A stretch of 64,000 nucleotides of DNA, from positions 682,001-746,000 of the forward strand of contig NZ_KI519455.1 of NCBI RefSeq assembly GCF_000482545.1, read 5' to 3'. The stretch comes from Arthrobacter sp. 35W. GTDB taxonomy: Bacteria > Actinomycetota > Actinomycetes > Actinomycetales > Micrococcaceae. Position 1 is the stretch's first letter. Each line of letters starts with the position of its first letter. The notes below the pieces were generated by a model, which worked only from the letters and a program-made list of their open reading frames with translations, was not told the origin of the DNA and did not search any database. Positions 44,582-53,252 of the stretch are shown piece after piece. A program made the translations under genes and the position numbers.

Positions 44582-45470
44582 AACCCTTTGACCTTTCGAT
44601 GTCTGCAATCCGCTGTGCAATGCCGCTCCACTGGCTGGCCCCCACTGTAATGGGTGCCCGGCGCCCCAGGCCGCGCGCCCACACCGCCGTGTGGCCCAGT
44701 TTTTCCGCCGCCGCCAGATCGATCCCGCCGGGCGGGGCGGAGAGGTCCATCACCAGTGATTTGGGCGGCAGCAGCGCCAGCGTTCCGGCGTCGACCACGG
44801 AGGTCGGCACCGTGGAAAACAGCATGGACACCGTGGGGGCGATCCCGCGGATGTCCTCCAACGGGTGCGGAATGCAGCCGGCGGCGAGCGCATCGGCGCG
44901 CTGCACCGGATTGCGTGCCGCCAGGTGGACCCGCGCGCCCAGCACAACCAGCGTGCGGGCCAGGATCCGCCCGATGTTGCCGTGCCCGACGACGAGGACG
45001 TCGCTGTTGTGGATGGTGACGTCCGTGTTGGCGATGATCTGCCCCAGGGCGCCCTCCACGATGGCGGGCGCACGCAGCAGCATCAGCTCGACGTCGTGCT
45101 CATATTCGCTGAATCCGATGCCGTGGACCTCTGCCGCGGCCTTCAACTGCTCATTGGGCCAGCCGAGAATGATGGTGGACCCGTCCGCCATCACGGACAG
45201 CAGGGCCTCGTCGGGCGTGATCGTTTCCGGGGACTCCGGCGCGAACAACGTCCCGTCCAGCGCCTGGCCGGGAATGGGGAAGAGCGCGTAGTCCGCGCCA
45301 TTGAGGGCCTCCTTGGCCGAGGAGGCAGGCTCCACCCCGGCGATCCCACCCTCGGGCCAGGGGAAGCCATAGGCGCTGACCGCGGCCCCCGTGGTGGCGG
45401 CGAGCCTGGCAATCTCCTGCTCCCGTTCATCCCCACCGACGACTGCTATTTTCCGGTTGACGAGCTGCAT
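44571..45470 (-). CDS. Dipicolinate-synthase-subunit-A-like NAD(P)-binding protein
   Basis: The 299-residue protein resembles DpaA/SpoVFA. It starts KIAVVGGDEREQEIARLAA and continues VLVVGHGNIGRILARTLVVLG (a GxGxxG Rossmann motif), VSMLFSTVPTSVVDA, and LVMDLSAPPGGIDLAAAEKLG. In spore formers DpaA works with DpaB to make dipicolinate. Here no DpaB is adjacent and the host type does not sporulate, so a catabolic dehydrogenase role in the operon is more likely. It lies between the opine dehydrogenase-like gene (48 bp) and the hydantoinase. Confidence 0.82.
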   Translation of the reverse strand: MQLVNRKIAVVGGDEREQEIARLAATTGAAVSAYGFPWPEGGIAGVEPASSAKEALNGADYALFPIPGQALDGTLFAPESPETITPDEALLSVMADGSTIILGWPNEQLKAAAEVHGIGFSEYEHDVELMLLRAPAIVEGALGQIIANTDVTIHNSDVLVVGHGNIGRILARTLVVLGARVHLAARNPVQRADALAAGCIPHPLEDIRGIAPTVSMLFSTVPTSVVDAGTLALLPPKSLVMDLSAPPGGIDLAAAEKLGHTAVWARGLGRRAPITVGASQWSGIAQRIADIERSKGYEV

Positions 45471-45518
45471 TCACTTCCTGCTTTCTAACCACATGCAAAC
45501 GAATGAGATGGTGCACTG

Positions 45519-46598
45519 CTAGTGGCGGACGGATTCCACCAGCTGGTCCCGGGTTGTCCCGGACAGGCCCAGGGCTTCGGCATCCAGGCCGGCGGCCAGC
45601 AGACCGCCGCCCACCGCCGTCGAGCCCAGCGTCAGCAGTGCCGCGGCCACGGGGACCTCGACGCCGGCGATGCGGGCCAGCTCGACAAAGGGCAGCAGGC
45701 CGAAGGCCAGATCCTCCTGGTAGTACCGGTGCGCGAAGGAGTCAGGGGCCATGATGGCCGCGTTCGCCGTGCCGCCCCGAATGGCCGCCACCGTGTCGCC
45801 GGCGCGGGCGGCGGCCCGGTCCACGGTGCCAATTTCGTCCATTTCGGCCACGAGCGGAGGCAGTTCGTGGCCAAAGGCCCGCGCCACCTCGAGCCGCTCG
45901 GCGTCGAGCTGTTCAAGCACCCGGCCAACGCCGTCGGTCATGCCCTCGACATAGAAGGTGAAATCACCGCCGGACGCCTCAACCCACGCCGCACCCAGAA
46001 TGGCACCGGGCGGGTGCAGCACCAGGTTGACGTTGGACAGGCTCGAGGCGAGCACGTCCGCAACCTCGCTGCACCCGGGGAAAAGCTTCTTGGCCCACGC
46101 CACTGCGGCGGCGCCGCCGGGCAGGGCTGCCACGCGGACCTGTGCGGCACGGCCGGTGGTGTTGACCACGCCTGCGTCGTTCACCCGCGCCACATAGGTG
46201 AGCGTGGAGAATTCGGCCACCGGCGGCAGCGCCGCACCTGCCCTGGCGAAGACGGTGCGCAGGTGCAGCGCTCCCCCGGTGTGGCCGGGGTTGAGCACCA
46301 CCGGCACCTTGCAGCCAGCCTCCGCCAGATCGGCGAAGAGCCTGCCGTGGACGATGCTGGGGAGGCAGACGACCACCGCGTCCGCCCCCTCCAGCGCCTC
46401 CGCGAGGTCCGCGGTCATACGCTGGGGCTGGGCCAGCCCCTCACCGAACACGCCCCGGTGCAGCACGCCCCCGTTCGCCCGGTGGACGGCGAGCTTGCCG
46501 GGGTTGCGGTTCCACAGGACGACGTCGTGCCCGGCCTGCGTCAGTTCCACCACTGCGGAAAGGCCGCCGCCGCCGGCGCCCAGGACGGCGATGGTCAT
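45519..46598 (-). CDS. NAD(P)-dependent opine dehydrogenase-like protein
   Basis: The 359-residue protein has an N-terminal Rossmann domain (TIAVLGAGGGGLSAVVELT) and a C-terminal NAD/NADP octopine/nopaline dehydrogenase domain. The latter is marked by SNVNLVLHPPGAILGA, with its conserved His, and FYVEGMTDGVGRVLEQLDAERL. These enzymes reversibly couple a 2-oxo acid to an amino acid's amine. In a catabolic operon it would cleave or make a secondary amine dicarboxylate. ATG 46598 overlaps the enolase-superfamily stop (ATGA). Confidence 0.85.
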   Translation of the reverse strand: MTIAVLGAGGGGLSAVVELTQAGHDVVLWNRNPGKLAVHRANGGVLHRGVFGEGLAQPQRMTADLAEALEGADAVVVCLPSIVHGRLFADLAEAGCKVPVVLNPGHTGGALHLRTVFARAGAALPPVAEFSTLTYVARVNDAGVVNTTGRAAQVRVAALPGGAAAVAWAKKLFPGCSEVADVLASSLSNVNLVLHPPGAILGAAWVEASGGDFTFYVEGMTDGVGRVLEQLDAERLEVARAFGHELPPLVAEMDEIGTVDRAAARAGDTVAAIRGGTANAAIMAPDSFAHRYYQEDLAFGLLPFVELARIAGVEVPVAAALLTLGSTAVGGGLLAAGLDAEALGLSGTTRDQLVESVRH

Positions 46599-47749
46599 AC
46601 CGCGTACCTGGCCAGCTTCTCGCGGTTTACCTCGATGCCCAGTCCGGGGCCCTCGGGGGCGAAGACCCGGCCGTTCTCAAACTTGAACGGCTCAGCGATG
46701 AGATCGTCCAGGTAGTAGATGCCAGCGGTCTTGGGGCCCGCTGCGCCCTCGGGAGTGGACACCGGGCAGACGCTGGGCAGCGTTGCGATCTTGGTGGCAC
46801 TGGCCAGATGCAGATTGGCCGCGTTTCCGATGCCCGTTTCAATGGAGCCGCCGATGTCGGCGTACATCCCCAGATGGCCGGCGATGTCCCCCACCTGGCG
46901 GGCCTTGAACAGGCCGCCCGGCTTGGTGACGTACAGCGAAATGCAGGCCGCGGCGTCGAGCGCATCCAGTTCCAGAATGTCCTGCACCGTCCAGGCCGAC
47001 TCATCGGCCATCACGGGCGATTCGATCCGTGCAGCGACCTTGCCTAGGCCGGCCGCTCCCATGACGGGCTGCTCGCACAGCAGGATGTTGAACTCCTCCT
47101 GCCGCCGGGTCACGGCCACGGCCTCCGCGACGGAGGCGTAGCCCTCGTTGCCGTCGACGCGGATCTTAATGTCATCGCCCAGGCGGCGGCGCAGTTCGCG
47201 CACCAAGGTGACGTCGCGTTCGGTGTCCAGACCCGTCTTGCACTTGATGGTCAGCGCACCCTCGGCCACGGCCGCCTCGGCCTCGGCGTAGCACTTGTCC
47301 AGATCCATGATGCCCAGGGAGTGTGCCACCTCGATCGAGTTCTTGTGCGCCCCGCCCAGCAGTGTGCTCACCGGAACGCCGAGAGCCTTGCCGGCGGCGT
47401 CGTAGCAGGCAATGTCCACGGCCGCCTTGGCGTATGGGTGGCCCTTGATGACCTTGTCCATAGCGTCGTGGATGAGTGAGATGTCCACCGGGTCCATGCC
47501 CTTGATCGCCGGGAGCAGGTGCGTCTCGATGACCAGCCGCACGGTCTCCGGGGATTCACCGTAGTACCGCATGTGCGATCCGCCCCAGGTGGCCCCGGCC
47601 GGGGACTCGCCCCAGCCAACGATGCCCTCATCGGTTTCGAGTTCGATGATGGCCGTGTGGCCGATGGGTGTGGACATCTTGGATGCCCAGTTGTGGTCGC
47701 GGCGCGGTGGCAGGCGGACGAGGTGGACCTTGATGTCTGTGATTTTCAT
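46595..47749 (-). CDS. Enolase-superfamily enzyme, muconate cycloisomerase/dipeptide epimerase type
   Basis: The 384-residue protein has a capping domain then a barrel. The barrel carries the MLE-subgroup KxK motif TIKCKTG, metal ligands in RVDGNEGY, LCEQPV and MADES, and the opposing Lys in YVTKPGG. Two catalytic Lys residues mean 1,1-proton transfer: cycloisomerisation, epimerisation or syn-elimination. The substrate is open: muconate-like acids, N-acylamino acids or dipeptides are family options. ATG 47749 starts ~66 bp after the isochorismatase-VOC stop. Confidence 0.88.
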   Translation of the reverse strand: MKITDIKVHLVRLPPRRDHNWASKMSTPIGHTAIIELETDEGIVGWGESPAGATWGGSHMRYYGESPETVRLVIETHLLPAIKGMDPVDISLIHDAMDKVIKGHPYAKAAVDIACYDAAGKALGVPVSTLLGGAHKNSIEVAHSLGIMDLDKCYAEAEAAVAEGALTIKCKTGLDTERDVTLVRELRRRLGDDIKIRVDGNEGYASVAEAVAVTRRQEEFNILLCEQPVMGAAGLGKVAARIESPVMADESAWTVQDILELDALDAAACISLYVTKPGGLFKARQVGDIAGHLGMYADIGGSIETGIGNAANLHLASATKIATLPSVCPVSTPEGAAGPKTAGIYYLDDLIAEPFKFENGRVFAPEGPGLGIEVNREKLARYAV

Positions 47750-47815
47750 GGCATTCCCTTTGCTGCAGGTGGAGAGGAATAAGGTTGCGTCCGACTGCAC
47801 TGTCGGATCGCGCCG

Positions 47816-48808
47816 TCAGACGGAGACGTCGAAGAGTTCGATCTCGTTGCCGTCAGGGTCCTCGATGTACACGGTGTGGCCGTAGGGGCCGGGCCCGGGG
47901 CCCCGGATGATGCGGTGGTCGCCGGCGCGGGCGCGTTCGGCAATGGCGTCGATGCCCCTGGCCCTAAAGCACAGGTGCTCCAGGGTCGACGCCGCACCGG
48001 TGAAGTCCGGTCCACCCTCCACCAGGGCTAGTCCCTGGTGTGTGGCGACAAATTTCCGGCCGTCGCGGAAGGCCTCGCGCTTGCGCTCGTCGAAGCCCAG
48101 CACGTCAAAGTAGAAGCGCTCGGAGGCCGCCAGATCCTTGGTTTCCAGCAGCAGGTGGTGCAGTCCAAGGGCCTGCGGGCGGCTGCTGTGCTCCAGCCAC
48201 TCGGACACCTCCTGCTCGGAGGACACAACGCCCAGGTACTGGGCCCAGACGGCCTGCGCCGTGTCGATCCACGCGGGCCTCACGGCCGCAATGCCATCGG
48301 TGACGGCGACGACGTCGTAGTCGCGGAGGTAGGCCTCGCGCAGGGTCGTCTCCACACAGGCATTCGCCGTCACACCCGTCACAAAGAGGGTGGTGACGCC
48401 GAGCATGCGCAGCAGCGCATCCAACCGGGTTTCGTAGAACGCTCCGAAGCGGTGCTTGACGACGACGTAGGTCGGATCGTCGATGAGATCGGCAACTTCG
48501 TCGACGAAGGCGGCATCCCAGGACCCGGAAATGGCCGAAACCCGGGCACGCTTGTCGGTGTGCGAGGCCAGGACTTTGGCATCACGGGAGGCATCCTTTT
48601 CCAGATGCACCTGCTGCGTCCAGATCACCGGAAGGCCGGCCGCCTTGAACTGTTCCGCCAGGCGGCGGATGGATTGCATGGCCGCCTGGGCCGGCGCGAT
48701 GTTGACGCCTGAAATGCCCAGGGTTCCTTCGGGATGGACAAAGGCATTCTGCGGGTCGATGACCAGCAGTGCCGCCGATTCCTTCGCCAGCCCCGCCAGC
48801 GCGCTCAA
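47816..48808 (-). CDS. Isochorismatase-like cysteine hydrolase fused to a VOC (glyoxalase) domain
   Basis: The 330-residue protein combines two enzymes. Residues ~1-205 form an isochorismatase-fold amidase with the catalytic triad Asp (VIDPQNAF), Lys (VVVKHRFGAF) and Cys (VTANACVETT), as in N-carbamoylsarcosine amidase. Residues ~215-330 form a VOC fold: LHHLLLETKDLAASERFYF, then TVYIEDPDGNEIELFD, with metal-binding His and Glu positions. It could hydrolyse a ureido or amide group and act on the product's neighbouring carbon. Its start overlaps the tautomerase stop by 4 nt. Confidence 0.88.
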   Translation of the reverse strand: MSALAGLAKESAALLVIDPQNAFVHPEGTLGISGVNIAPAQAAMQSIRRLAEQFKAAGLPVIWTQQVHLEKDASRDAKVLASHTDKRARVSAISGSWDAAFVDEVADLIDDPTYVVVKHRFGAFYETRLDALLRMLGVTTLFVTGVTANACVETTLREAYLRDYDVVAVTDGIAAVRPAWIDTAQAVWAQYLGVVSSEQEVSEWLEHSSRPQALGLHHLLLETKDLAASERFYFDVLGFDERKREAFRDGRKFVATHQGLALVEGGPDFTGAASTLEHLCFRARGIDAIAERARAGDHRIIRGPGPGPYGHTVYIEDPDGNEIELFDVSV

Positions 48809-48999
48809 AGGTCTTTCCTGTCGACACTGAGAACGCCGGCCCGCGCCCAGTTCTCCAGCGCATATTCGGAGATTGCCACGTGCAATCCCTCCGCCTTGGC
48901 GCCTGCATGCTCCACCATGGCCTCGGTGACAGCCTTGGTCAGCGCTCTTTTTTGTTCAAGGGTCCGCCCCTCAAACATGTGGATTTCAATGAACGGCAT
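48805..48999 (-). CDS. 4-oxalocrotonate tautomerase-family protein
   Basis: The 64-residue protein begins MPFIEIHMFEGRTLEQKRAL. The N-terminal Pro that acts as the general base after Met removal is present. The length is the family's usual ~62 residues. It tautomerises an enol/keto acid. It is the first gene of the nine-gene minus-strand operon. ATG 48999 lies 285 bp from the divergent binding-protein gene; the promoter is not obvious to me, although CAACATATCACACGTCATG near 49118 loosely resembles the GntR-type sites. Confidence 0.85.
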   Translation of the reverse strand: MPFIEIHMFEGRTLEQKRALTKAVTEAMVEHAGAKAEGLHVAISEYALENWARAGVLSVDRKDL

Positions 49000-49284
49000 G
49001 GAATTAGCCCCTTTGCTACTCGATGAATCAGGCGCGAATTATCGACTATTGCGGGCACTTCTTTGTTGCCGCAAAAGTCCTTGACTTCGCTGTTGAATGG
49101 ATCCAGCATTGACCTCAGGTGCAACATATCACACGTCATGCCAGTTCGGAAGAGTTGTAATTCCATCCCGGCTTTCGGCACCAACCAGGGACCTGCGGCA
49201 TTCACATGTGGCTGCCGCACCTTCTTGCCTACACACTGTCCGGTGTCGACAGCCTCGACCCATATGGATTGCAAAGGACCCGCA

Positions 49285-50259
49285 ATGAAGGTTTCAAACG
49301 TTTTCACATTGCTCGCATCGGCGGCGGTCATTACGCTCGGCGCAACGGCCTGCGGCAGCGCCGCCGCCGGGCCGTCAACAGCCAACCCCCAGAGTGCCTC
49401 CATCCTGATGAACTACTTCGCCCAGGCCGAGCAGGGCGGGTATTGGGATGCCATGGAGAACCAGACCGGCAAGGACGCCGGGCTGACCCTTGAGGTCAAG
49501 CAGGGCGGACCCGGCATCCAGACCATCCCGCAGGTGGCCGCGGGCCAGGCCGACTTCGGCATTGCCAACGCGGACGAGGTGATGGTGGCCCGCAAGAACG
49601 GCCTGCCGATTGTGGCCGTGGCCGGCGCCTACGACACCAACCTCTTCTGCATGATGTCGCACAAGAGCGCGGGCATCACGGATTTTTCCCAGCTCAACGG
49701 CCACCAGGTGTCCAGGCGGCCGGCACCCTACTTCGACTATCTCAAGAGCCATTTCTCCCTTGATGCCATTGAGGAGATCAACTTCACCGGGTCCATGGCG
49801 GACTTCAAGCGCAACGACAACCTCGTCCAGCAGTGCTTCATCACCTCGGACGTCTTCAAGGCGTCACGGGAGGGTGTGGACATCAACGTTCTCAGCGTTG
49901 CCAAGGACGGCGGCTACAACCCCTACGGACTGCTGCTCTTCACCACCGACAAGGTGGTCAAGGAAAAGCCGGAGCTCGTAAAGTCCGTTGTCGCCGCGTC
50001 CATCGCCGGGTGGAAGAACTTCCTGGCCGACCCCGCCGATGCCAAGACTGCCGTCATGGCTGCGAACAAGGACACCGACCCGGCAATCTTTGATGCCTCG
50101 GCCAAGACCATCAAGGCCGGCGGCTATCTGGGCTCCTCGATCGGCACCATGACGGACGAGCGTTGGACCACTCTGCGCGACCAGCTGGCCTCCATCGGCC
50201 AGCTTCCGGCGGACTTCGACGCCAAGAGCGCCTACACCACAGCGTTCATGCCCAAATAG
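49285..50259 (+). CDS. NMT1/SsuA-type ABC transporter substrate-binding lipoprotein, copy 1
   Basis: The 324-residue protein has a lipoprotein signal peptide (lipobox GATACGS near residue 23). The NMT1/TauA-type fold has LMNYFAQAEQGGYWDAMENQ, GGPGIQTIPQVAAGQADFGIANADEV and DFKRNDNLVQQCFITSDVF. Family members bind sulfonates, nitrate, thiamine precursors or aromatic nitrogen compounds. It is very similar to the second binding protein at 52188; the pair flanks the ATPase and permease genes. ATG 49285 begins the signal peptide. A GC-rich inverted repeat follows it before the ATPase. Confidence 0.88.
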   Translation: MKVSNVFTLLASAAVITLGATACGSAAAGPSTANPQSASILMNYFAQAEQGGYWDAMENQTGKDAGLTLEVKQGGPGIQTIPQVAAGQADFGIANADEVMVARKNGLPIVAVAGAYDTNLFCMMSHKSAGITDFSQLNGHQVSRRPAPYFDYLKSHFSLDAIEEINFTGSMADFKRNDNLVQQCFITSDVFKASREGVDINVLSVAKDGGYNPYGLLLFTTDKVVKEKPELVKSVVAASIAGWKNFLADPADAKTAVMAANKDTDPAIFDASAKTIKAGGYLGSSIGTMTDERWTTLRDQLASIGQLPADFDAKSAYTTAFMPK

Positions 50260-50362
50260 CCGGCAATGCCCTGGCGCCCCGGAGGGCTCCCGCGTCACAT
50301 CCGGAGCGCAGAGACGCCGGGGGCGCTGGGGTATTGACATCACCACCAAACACCACCAGCCT

Positions 50363-50378
50363 TGTAGTACATGTCACA
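50363..50378. promoter_or_regulatory. Candidate FadR-type GntR operator upstream of the ABC transporter
   Basis: TGTAGTACATGTCACA differs by one base from the site at 35570 in front of the SDR-E1 operon. It lies 125 bp upstream of the ATPase gene, where no other coding feature occurs. Confidence 0.55.
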
Positions 50379-50502
50379 CATCAGTCCAGTTGAGTCGACA
50401 CAGACCCTGATTCAGAGGGTGGATATGTAGAGCGCCTGCACCCCAGGGGTCCTTGGATGCAAGCCAGACTGCAACGGCGCGGTACCTGAAGGAGAGCCAT
50501 CC

Positions 50503-51249
50503 ATGATGAACCAAAAACACATCGACGTGGTCGGTGCGTCCAAGACATATCCAAATGGAACAATCGCACTGCAACCCGTTGATCTGCAAATTGGCAAAGG
50601 GGAATTTGTTTCACTGCTGGGACCCTCCGGCTGCGGAAAATCCACACTGCTGCGCATTATCGCCGGGCTATCGACACCGTCCACCGGCCAGGTCACCATT
50701 CCGGACGGAGACAGGCGCGCATTTGTCTTCCAGGATGCGACGCTGCTGCCCTGGCGGACGGTGGCCCGCAATGCCAGCCTCATTTGCGAGCTGGAGGGCA
50801 TCGACAAGGCCGAACGGGCCGAGCGCGTCACGGCCGCCCTGAAAATGGTGGGCCTTGAGGGGTTCGAAAAGGTCTACCCCAGAAACCTCTCGGGCGGCAT
50901 GAAAATGCGTCTGTCGCTGGCCCGGGCCCTGGCCCTCCAGCCGGAGCTGTTCCTGATGGACGAGCCCTTCTCGGCGCTCGATGAAATCACCCGCGAGGTC
51001 CTCCAGGACGAGCTGCTGCGCATCTGGCAGTCCAAGGGGTTCACCTCGGTCTTTGTCACCCACAACCTCTACGAGGCCATCTACCTGTCCAACAGGGTTG
51101 TGGTGATGTCGGCACGCCCCGGACGCATTGAACGCGTCTTCGACGTCCCGTTCTCGTATCCACGAACACCCGAGCTGCGGCTAACGCCAGAATTCACGGC
51201 TCTCAGCGTTGAAATTTCCGATTGCCTGCGGGAAGGAGTGCACGCATGA
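50503..51249 (+). CDS. ABC transporter ATP-binding protein (SsuB/TauB type)
   Basis: The 248-residue ATPase has Walker A LLGPSGCGKSTLLRI, Q-loop FVFQDATLLPWR, signature NLSGGMKMRLSLARAL, Walker B LFLMDEPFSALD, and H-loop VFVTHNLYEA. SsuB/TauB-like features fit the NMT1-type binding protein. ATG 50503 follows GAAGGAGAGCC. It overlaps the permease start by 4 nt. Confidence 0.92.
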   Translation: MMNQKHIDVVGASKTYPNGTIALQPVDLQIGKGEFVSLLGPSGCGKSTLLRIIAGLSTPSTGQVTIPDGDRRAFVFQDATLLPWRTVARNASLICELEGIDKAERAERVTAALKMVGLEGFEKVYPRNLSGGMKMRLSLARALALQPELFLMDEPFSALDEITREVLQDELLRIWQSKGFTSVFVTHNLYEAIYLSNRVVVMSARPGRIERVFDVPFSYPRTPELRLTPEFTALSVEISDCLREGVHA

Positions 51250-52106
51250 CCATCCAGATCGCCAAACCAGCATCCAAGGCCGCCACTGACGCCAGCACCA
51301 AGGCTGTGGCTGGCAAGTCCAAACCGTTTCTGAAGGCTGCCCTGCCGCCGGCAATCGTGCTGGTGGTCTTCCTGGCCGCCTGGTCGATTGTCTCCAGCAC
51401 CGTCTACGGCGACCGCAACTACCTGCTGCCCCGCCCGGAGCAGGTGCTGCAGGCCATCTTGGACAACCCCGACACCCTCTGGCAGGGCATCCGGATCACC
51501 TTCTTCGAGGCCACCGCCGGATTCGTCCTGGCCATCGTCGTCGGTTTTGCCGGCGCCATCATCATGAGCCAGTCCAAGATGCTCGAACGCAGCCTCTACC
51601 CCTACGCGGTGCTCCTCCAGACCGTTCCGGTGGTGGCTGTTGCGCCGATCATTGTGCTCTGGTTCGGCTACAACCAGAGCGCCGTCATCGTCATCGCGTT
51701 CATGATCGCCGTCTTCCCGATCCTGAACAACACCCTGCTGGGCCTGCTGTCCACGGACCGGAACCACAGGGATCTGTTCCGGATGCACCACGCCAGCCGG
51801 ACCACCGAGTTCCTCCAGCTCCGGCTCCCCAGTGCGCTGCCGAACATCTTCGCCGGCCTGCGCGTATCGGCCGGTCTGGCCGTGGTGGGAGCCATCGTGG
51901 GCGAGTTCATCATCGGCAGCGGCGGCGAAGAAGGCGGCCTGGGCGTCAAGGTGCTTTTTGCCCAGTCACGTCTGGCCACCGGCCTCCTCTTCGCCGAAGT
52001 TCTGGCAGCAACGCTGCTGGGCTTCATCTTCTTTCTGGTCGTGACGATCGTGGGGAACCGTCTGATCAAGCATTGGCACGAATCAGCATTGAAGGACGAT
52101 GCCTAG
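51246..52106 (+). CDS. ABC transporter permease (SsuC/TauC type)
   Basis: The 286-residue protein has about six membrane helices. The BPD_transp_1 EAA-loop region is RMHHASRTTEFLQLRLPSALPNIFAGLRVS, split by the coupling-helix Gly-like position. Preceding segments include TFFEATAGFVLAIVVGFAGAIIM. It forms the channel for the ATPase at 50503 and the two lipoproteins. ATG 51246 overlaps the ATPase stop (ATGA). SBP copy 2 follows 81 bp later. Confidence 0.92.
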   Translation: MTIQIAKPASKAATDASTKAVAGKSKPFLKAALPPAIVLVVFLAAWSIVSSTVYGDRNYLLPRPEQVLQAILDNPDTLWQGIRITFFEATAGFVLAIVVGFAGAIIMSQSKMLERSLYPYAVLLQTVPVVAVAPIIVLWFGYNQSAVIVIAFMIAVFPILNNTLLGLLSTDRNHRDLFRMHHASRTTEFLQLRLPSALPNIFAGLRVSAGLAVVGAIVGEFIIGSGGEEGGLGVKVLFAQSRLATGLLFAEVLAATLLGFIFFLVVTIVGNRLIKHWHESALKDDA

Positions 52107-52187
52107 GCCTCCGTTCGGGCCGGTCCACAGCATCATCATCGTCCTCAAGCGCGCGATGAATCACCCACATCCTCTGAAAGGCACCCC

Positions 52188-53165
52188 ATGAAGCTCAAGC
52201 ACCTCGCCACCGCCGTCGCCTCCGCGGCCGTCATTGCTCTTGGCGCCACGGCCTGCGGCAGCGCCGCCGCCACCGGCCCCTCGGCTGCCAACCCCCAGAC
52301 GGCCACCATCCTGATGAACTGGTTCGCCCAGGCCGAGCAGGGCGGGTACTGGGACGCCATGCAAAACCAGACAGTGAAGGACTCGGGCGTGACCCTGAAG
52401 GTCCAGCAGGGCGGACCCGGCATCCAGACCATCGCGCAGGTGGCCGCCGGCCAGTCGGACTTCGGCATCGCCAATGCCGACGATGTGATGGTGGCCCGCA
52501 AGAACGGCCTGCCGATCGTGGCCGTGGCAGCGGCCTACGACACCAACCTGCAGTGCATCATGTCGCACAAAGCCATTGGTGCCACCAGCTTCGAGGCGCT
52601 GAACGGCCACCAGATTTCCCGTGTCCCGAGCCCCTACTTCGACTACCTCAAGTCCCATTTCAAGTTGGACAACATCGAAGAGATCAACTACACCGGATCG
52701 CTGGCGGACTTCAAGCGCAACGACAACCTGGCCCTGCAGTGCTACGTCACCTCCGATGTCTACAACGCCGAGAAGGAAGGCATCGACATCAACGTCCTGA
52801 ACATCGCCAAGGATGGCGGCTACAACCCGTACGGCCTGCTGCTCTTCACCACCGACAAGCTGGTCAAGGAAAAGCCGGAGCTGGTGAAGTCCGTCGTCAA
52901 GGCCTCGGTGGCCGGATGGAAGAGCTTCCAGGCCGATCCCACCGCCGCCAAGACGGCTGTGATGGCGGCCAACAAGGACGCCGATTCGGCCACTTTTGAC
53001 GCCGCGGTCAAGACCATCAAGGACGGCAACTACCTCGGCGCCTCCATCGGCTCGATGACCGAGGAGCGCTGGAACACCCTGCGCGACCAGCTGGCCTCCA
53101 TAGGCCAGGTTCCTGCCGGCTTCGACGCCAAGACCGCCTACACCAACGATTTCCTGCCCAAATAG
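52188..53165 (+). CDS. NMT1/SsuA-type ABC transporter substrate-binding lipoprotein, copy 2
   Basis: The 325-residue paralogue of the protein at 49285 has the same layout: lipobox GATACGS, LMNWFAQAEQGGYWDAMQNQ, GGPGIQTIAQVAAGQSDFGI and DFKRNDNLALQCYVTSDVY. Most aligned residues agree by eye, with substitutions scattered across the ligand cleft. Duplication around the transporter genes may widen the range of substrates taken up. ATG 52188 follows GAAAGGCACC. A GC-rich hairpin separates it from the ALDH gene. Confidence 0.9.
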   Translation: MKLKHLATAVASAAVIALGATACGSAAATGPSAANPQTATILMNWFAQAEQGGYWDAMQNQTVKDSGVTLKVQQGGPGIQTIAQVAAGQSDFGIANADDVMVARKNGLPIVAVAAAYDTNLQCIMSHKAIGATSFEALNGHQISRVPSPYFDYLKSHFKLDNIEEINYTGSLADFKRNDNLALQCYVTSDVYNAEKEGIDINVLNIAKDGGYNPYGLLLFTTDKLVKEKPELVKSVVKASVAGWKSFQADPTAAKTAVMAANKDADSATFDAAVKTIKDGNYLGASIGSMTEERWNTLRDQLASIGQVPAGFDAKTAYTNDFLPK

Positions 53166-53173
53166 CCGGCACA

Positions 53174-53209
53174 GCCCGGGGCCCTGCCCATTGCGGCCTG
53201 GCCCCGGGC
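53174..53209 (+). terminator. GC-rich hairpin after SBP copy 2
   Basis: A 10-bp perfect stem, GCCCGGGGCC with GGCCCCGGGC, lies 8 bp after the stop. There is no T-tract, so it may attenuate rather than end transcription into the ALDH gene. A weaker related hairpin follows SBP copy 1 at about 50268-50335. Confidence 0.6.
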
Positions 53210-53252
53210 ACCTGCATTTCCACTCCACCGAACCCACGAAAGCGGCCGACCC

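Noticed and set aside
49107-49139. Third copy of the FadR-type site (CAACATATCACACGTCATG)
   Set aside because: Only a loose match to TGTARTACATGTCACA, lacking the TGTA-n-TACA core.
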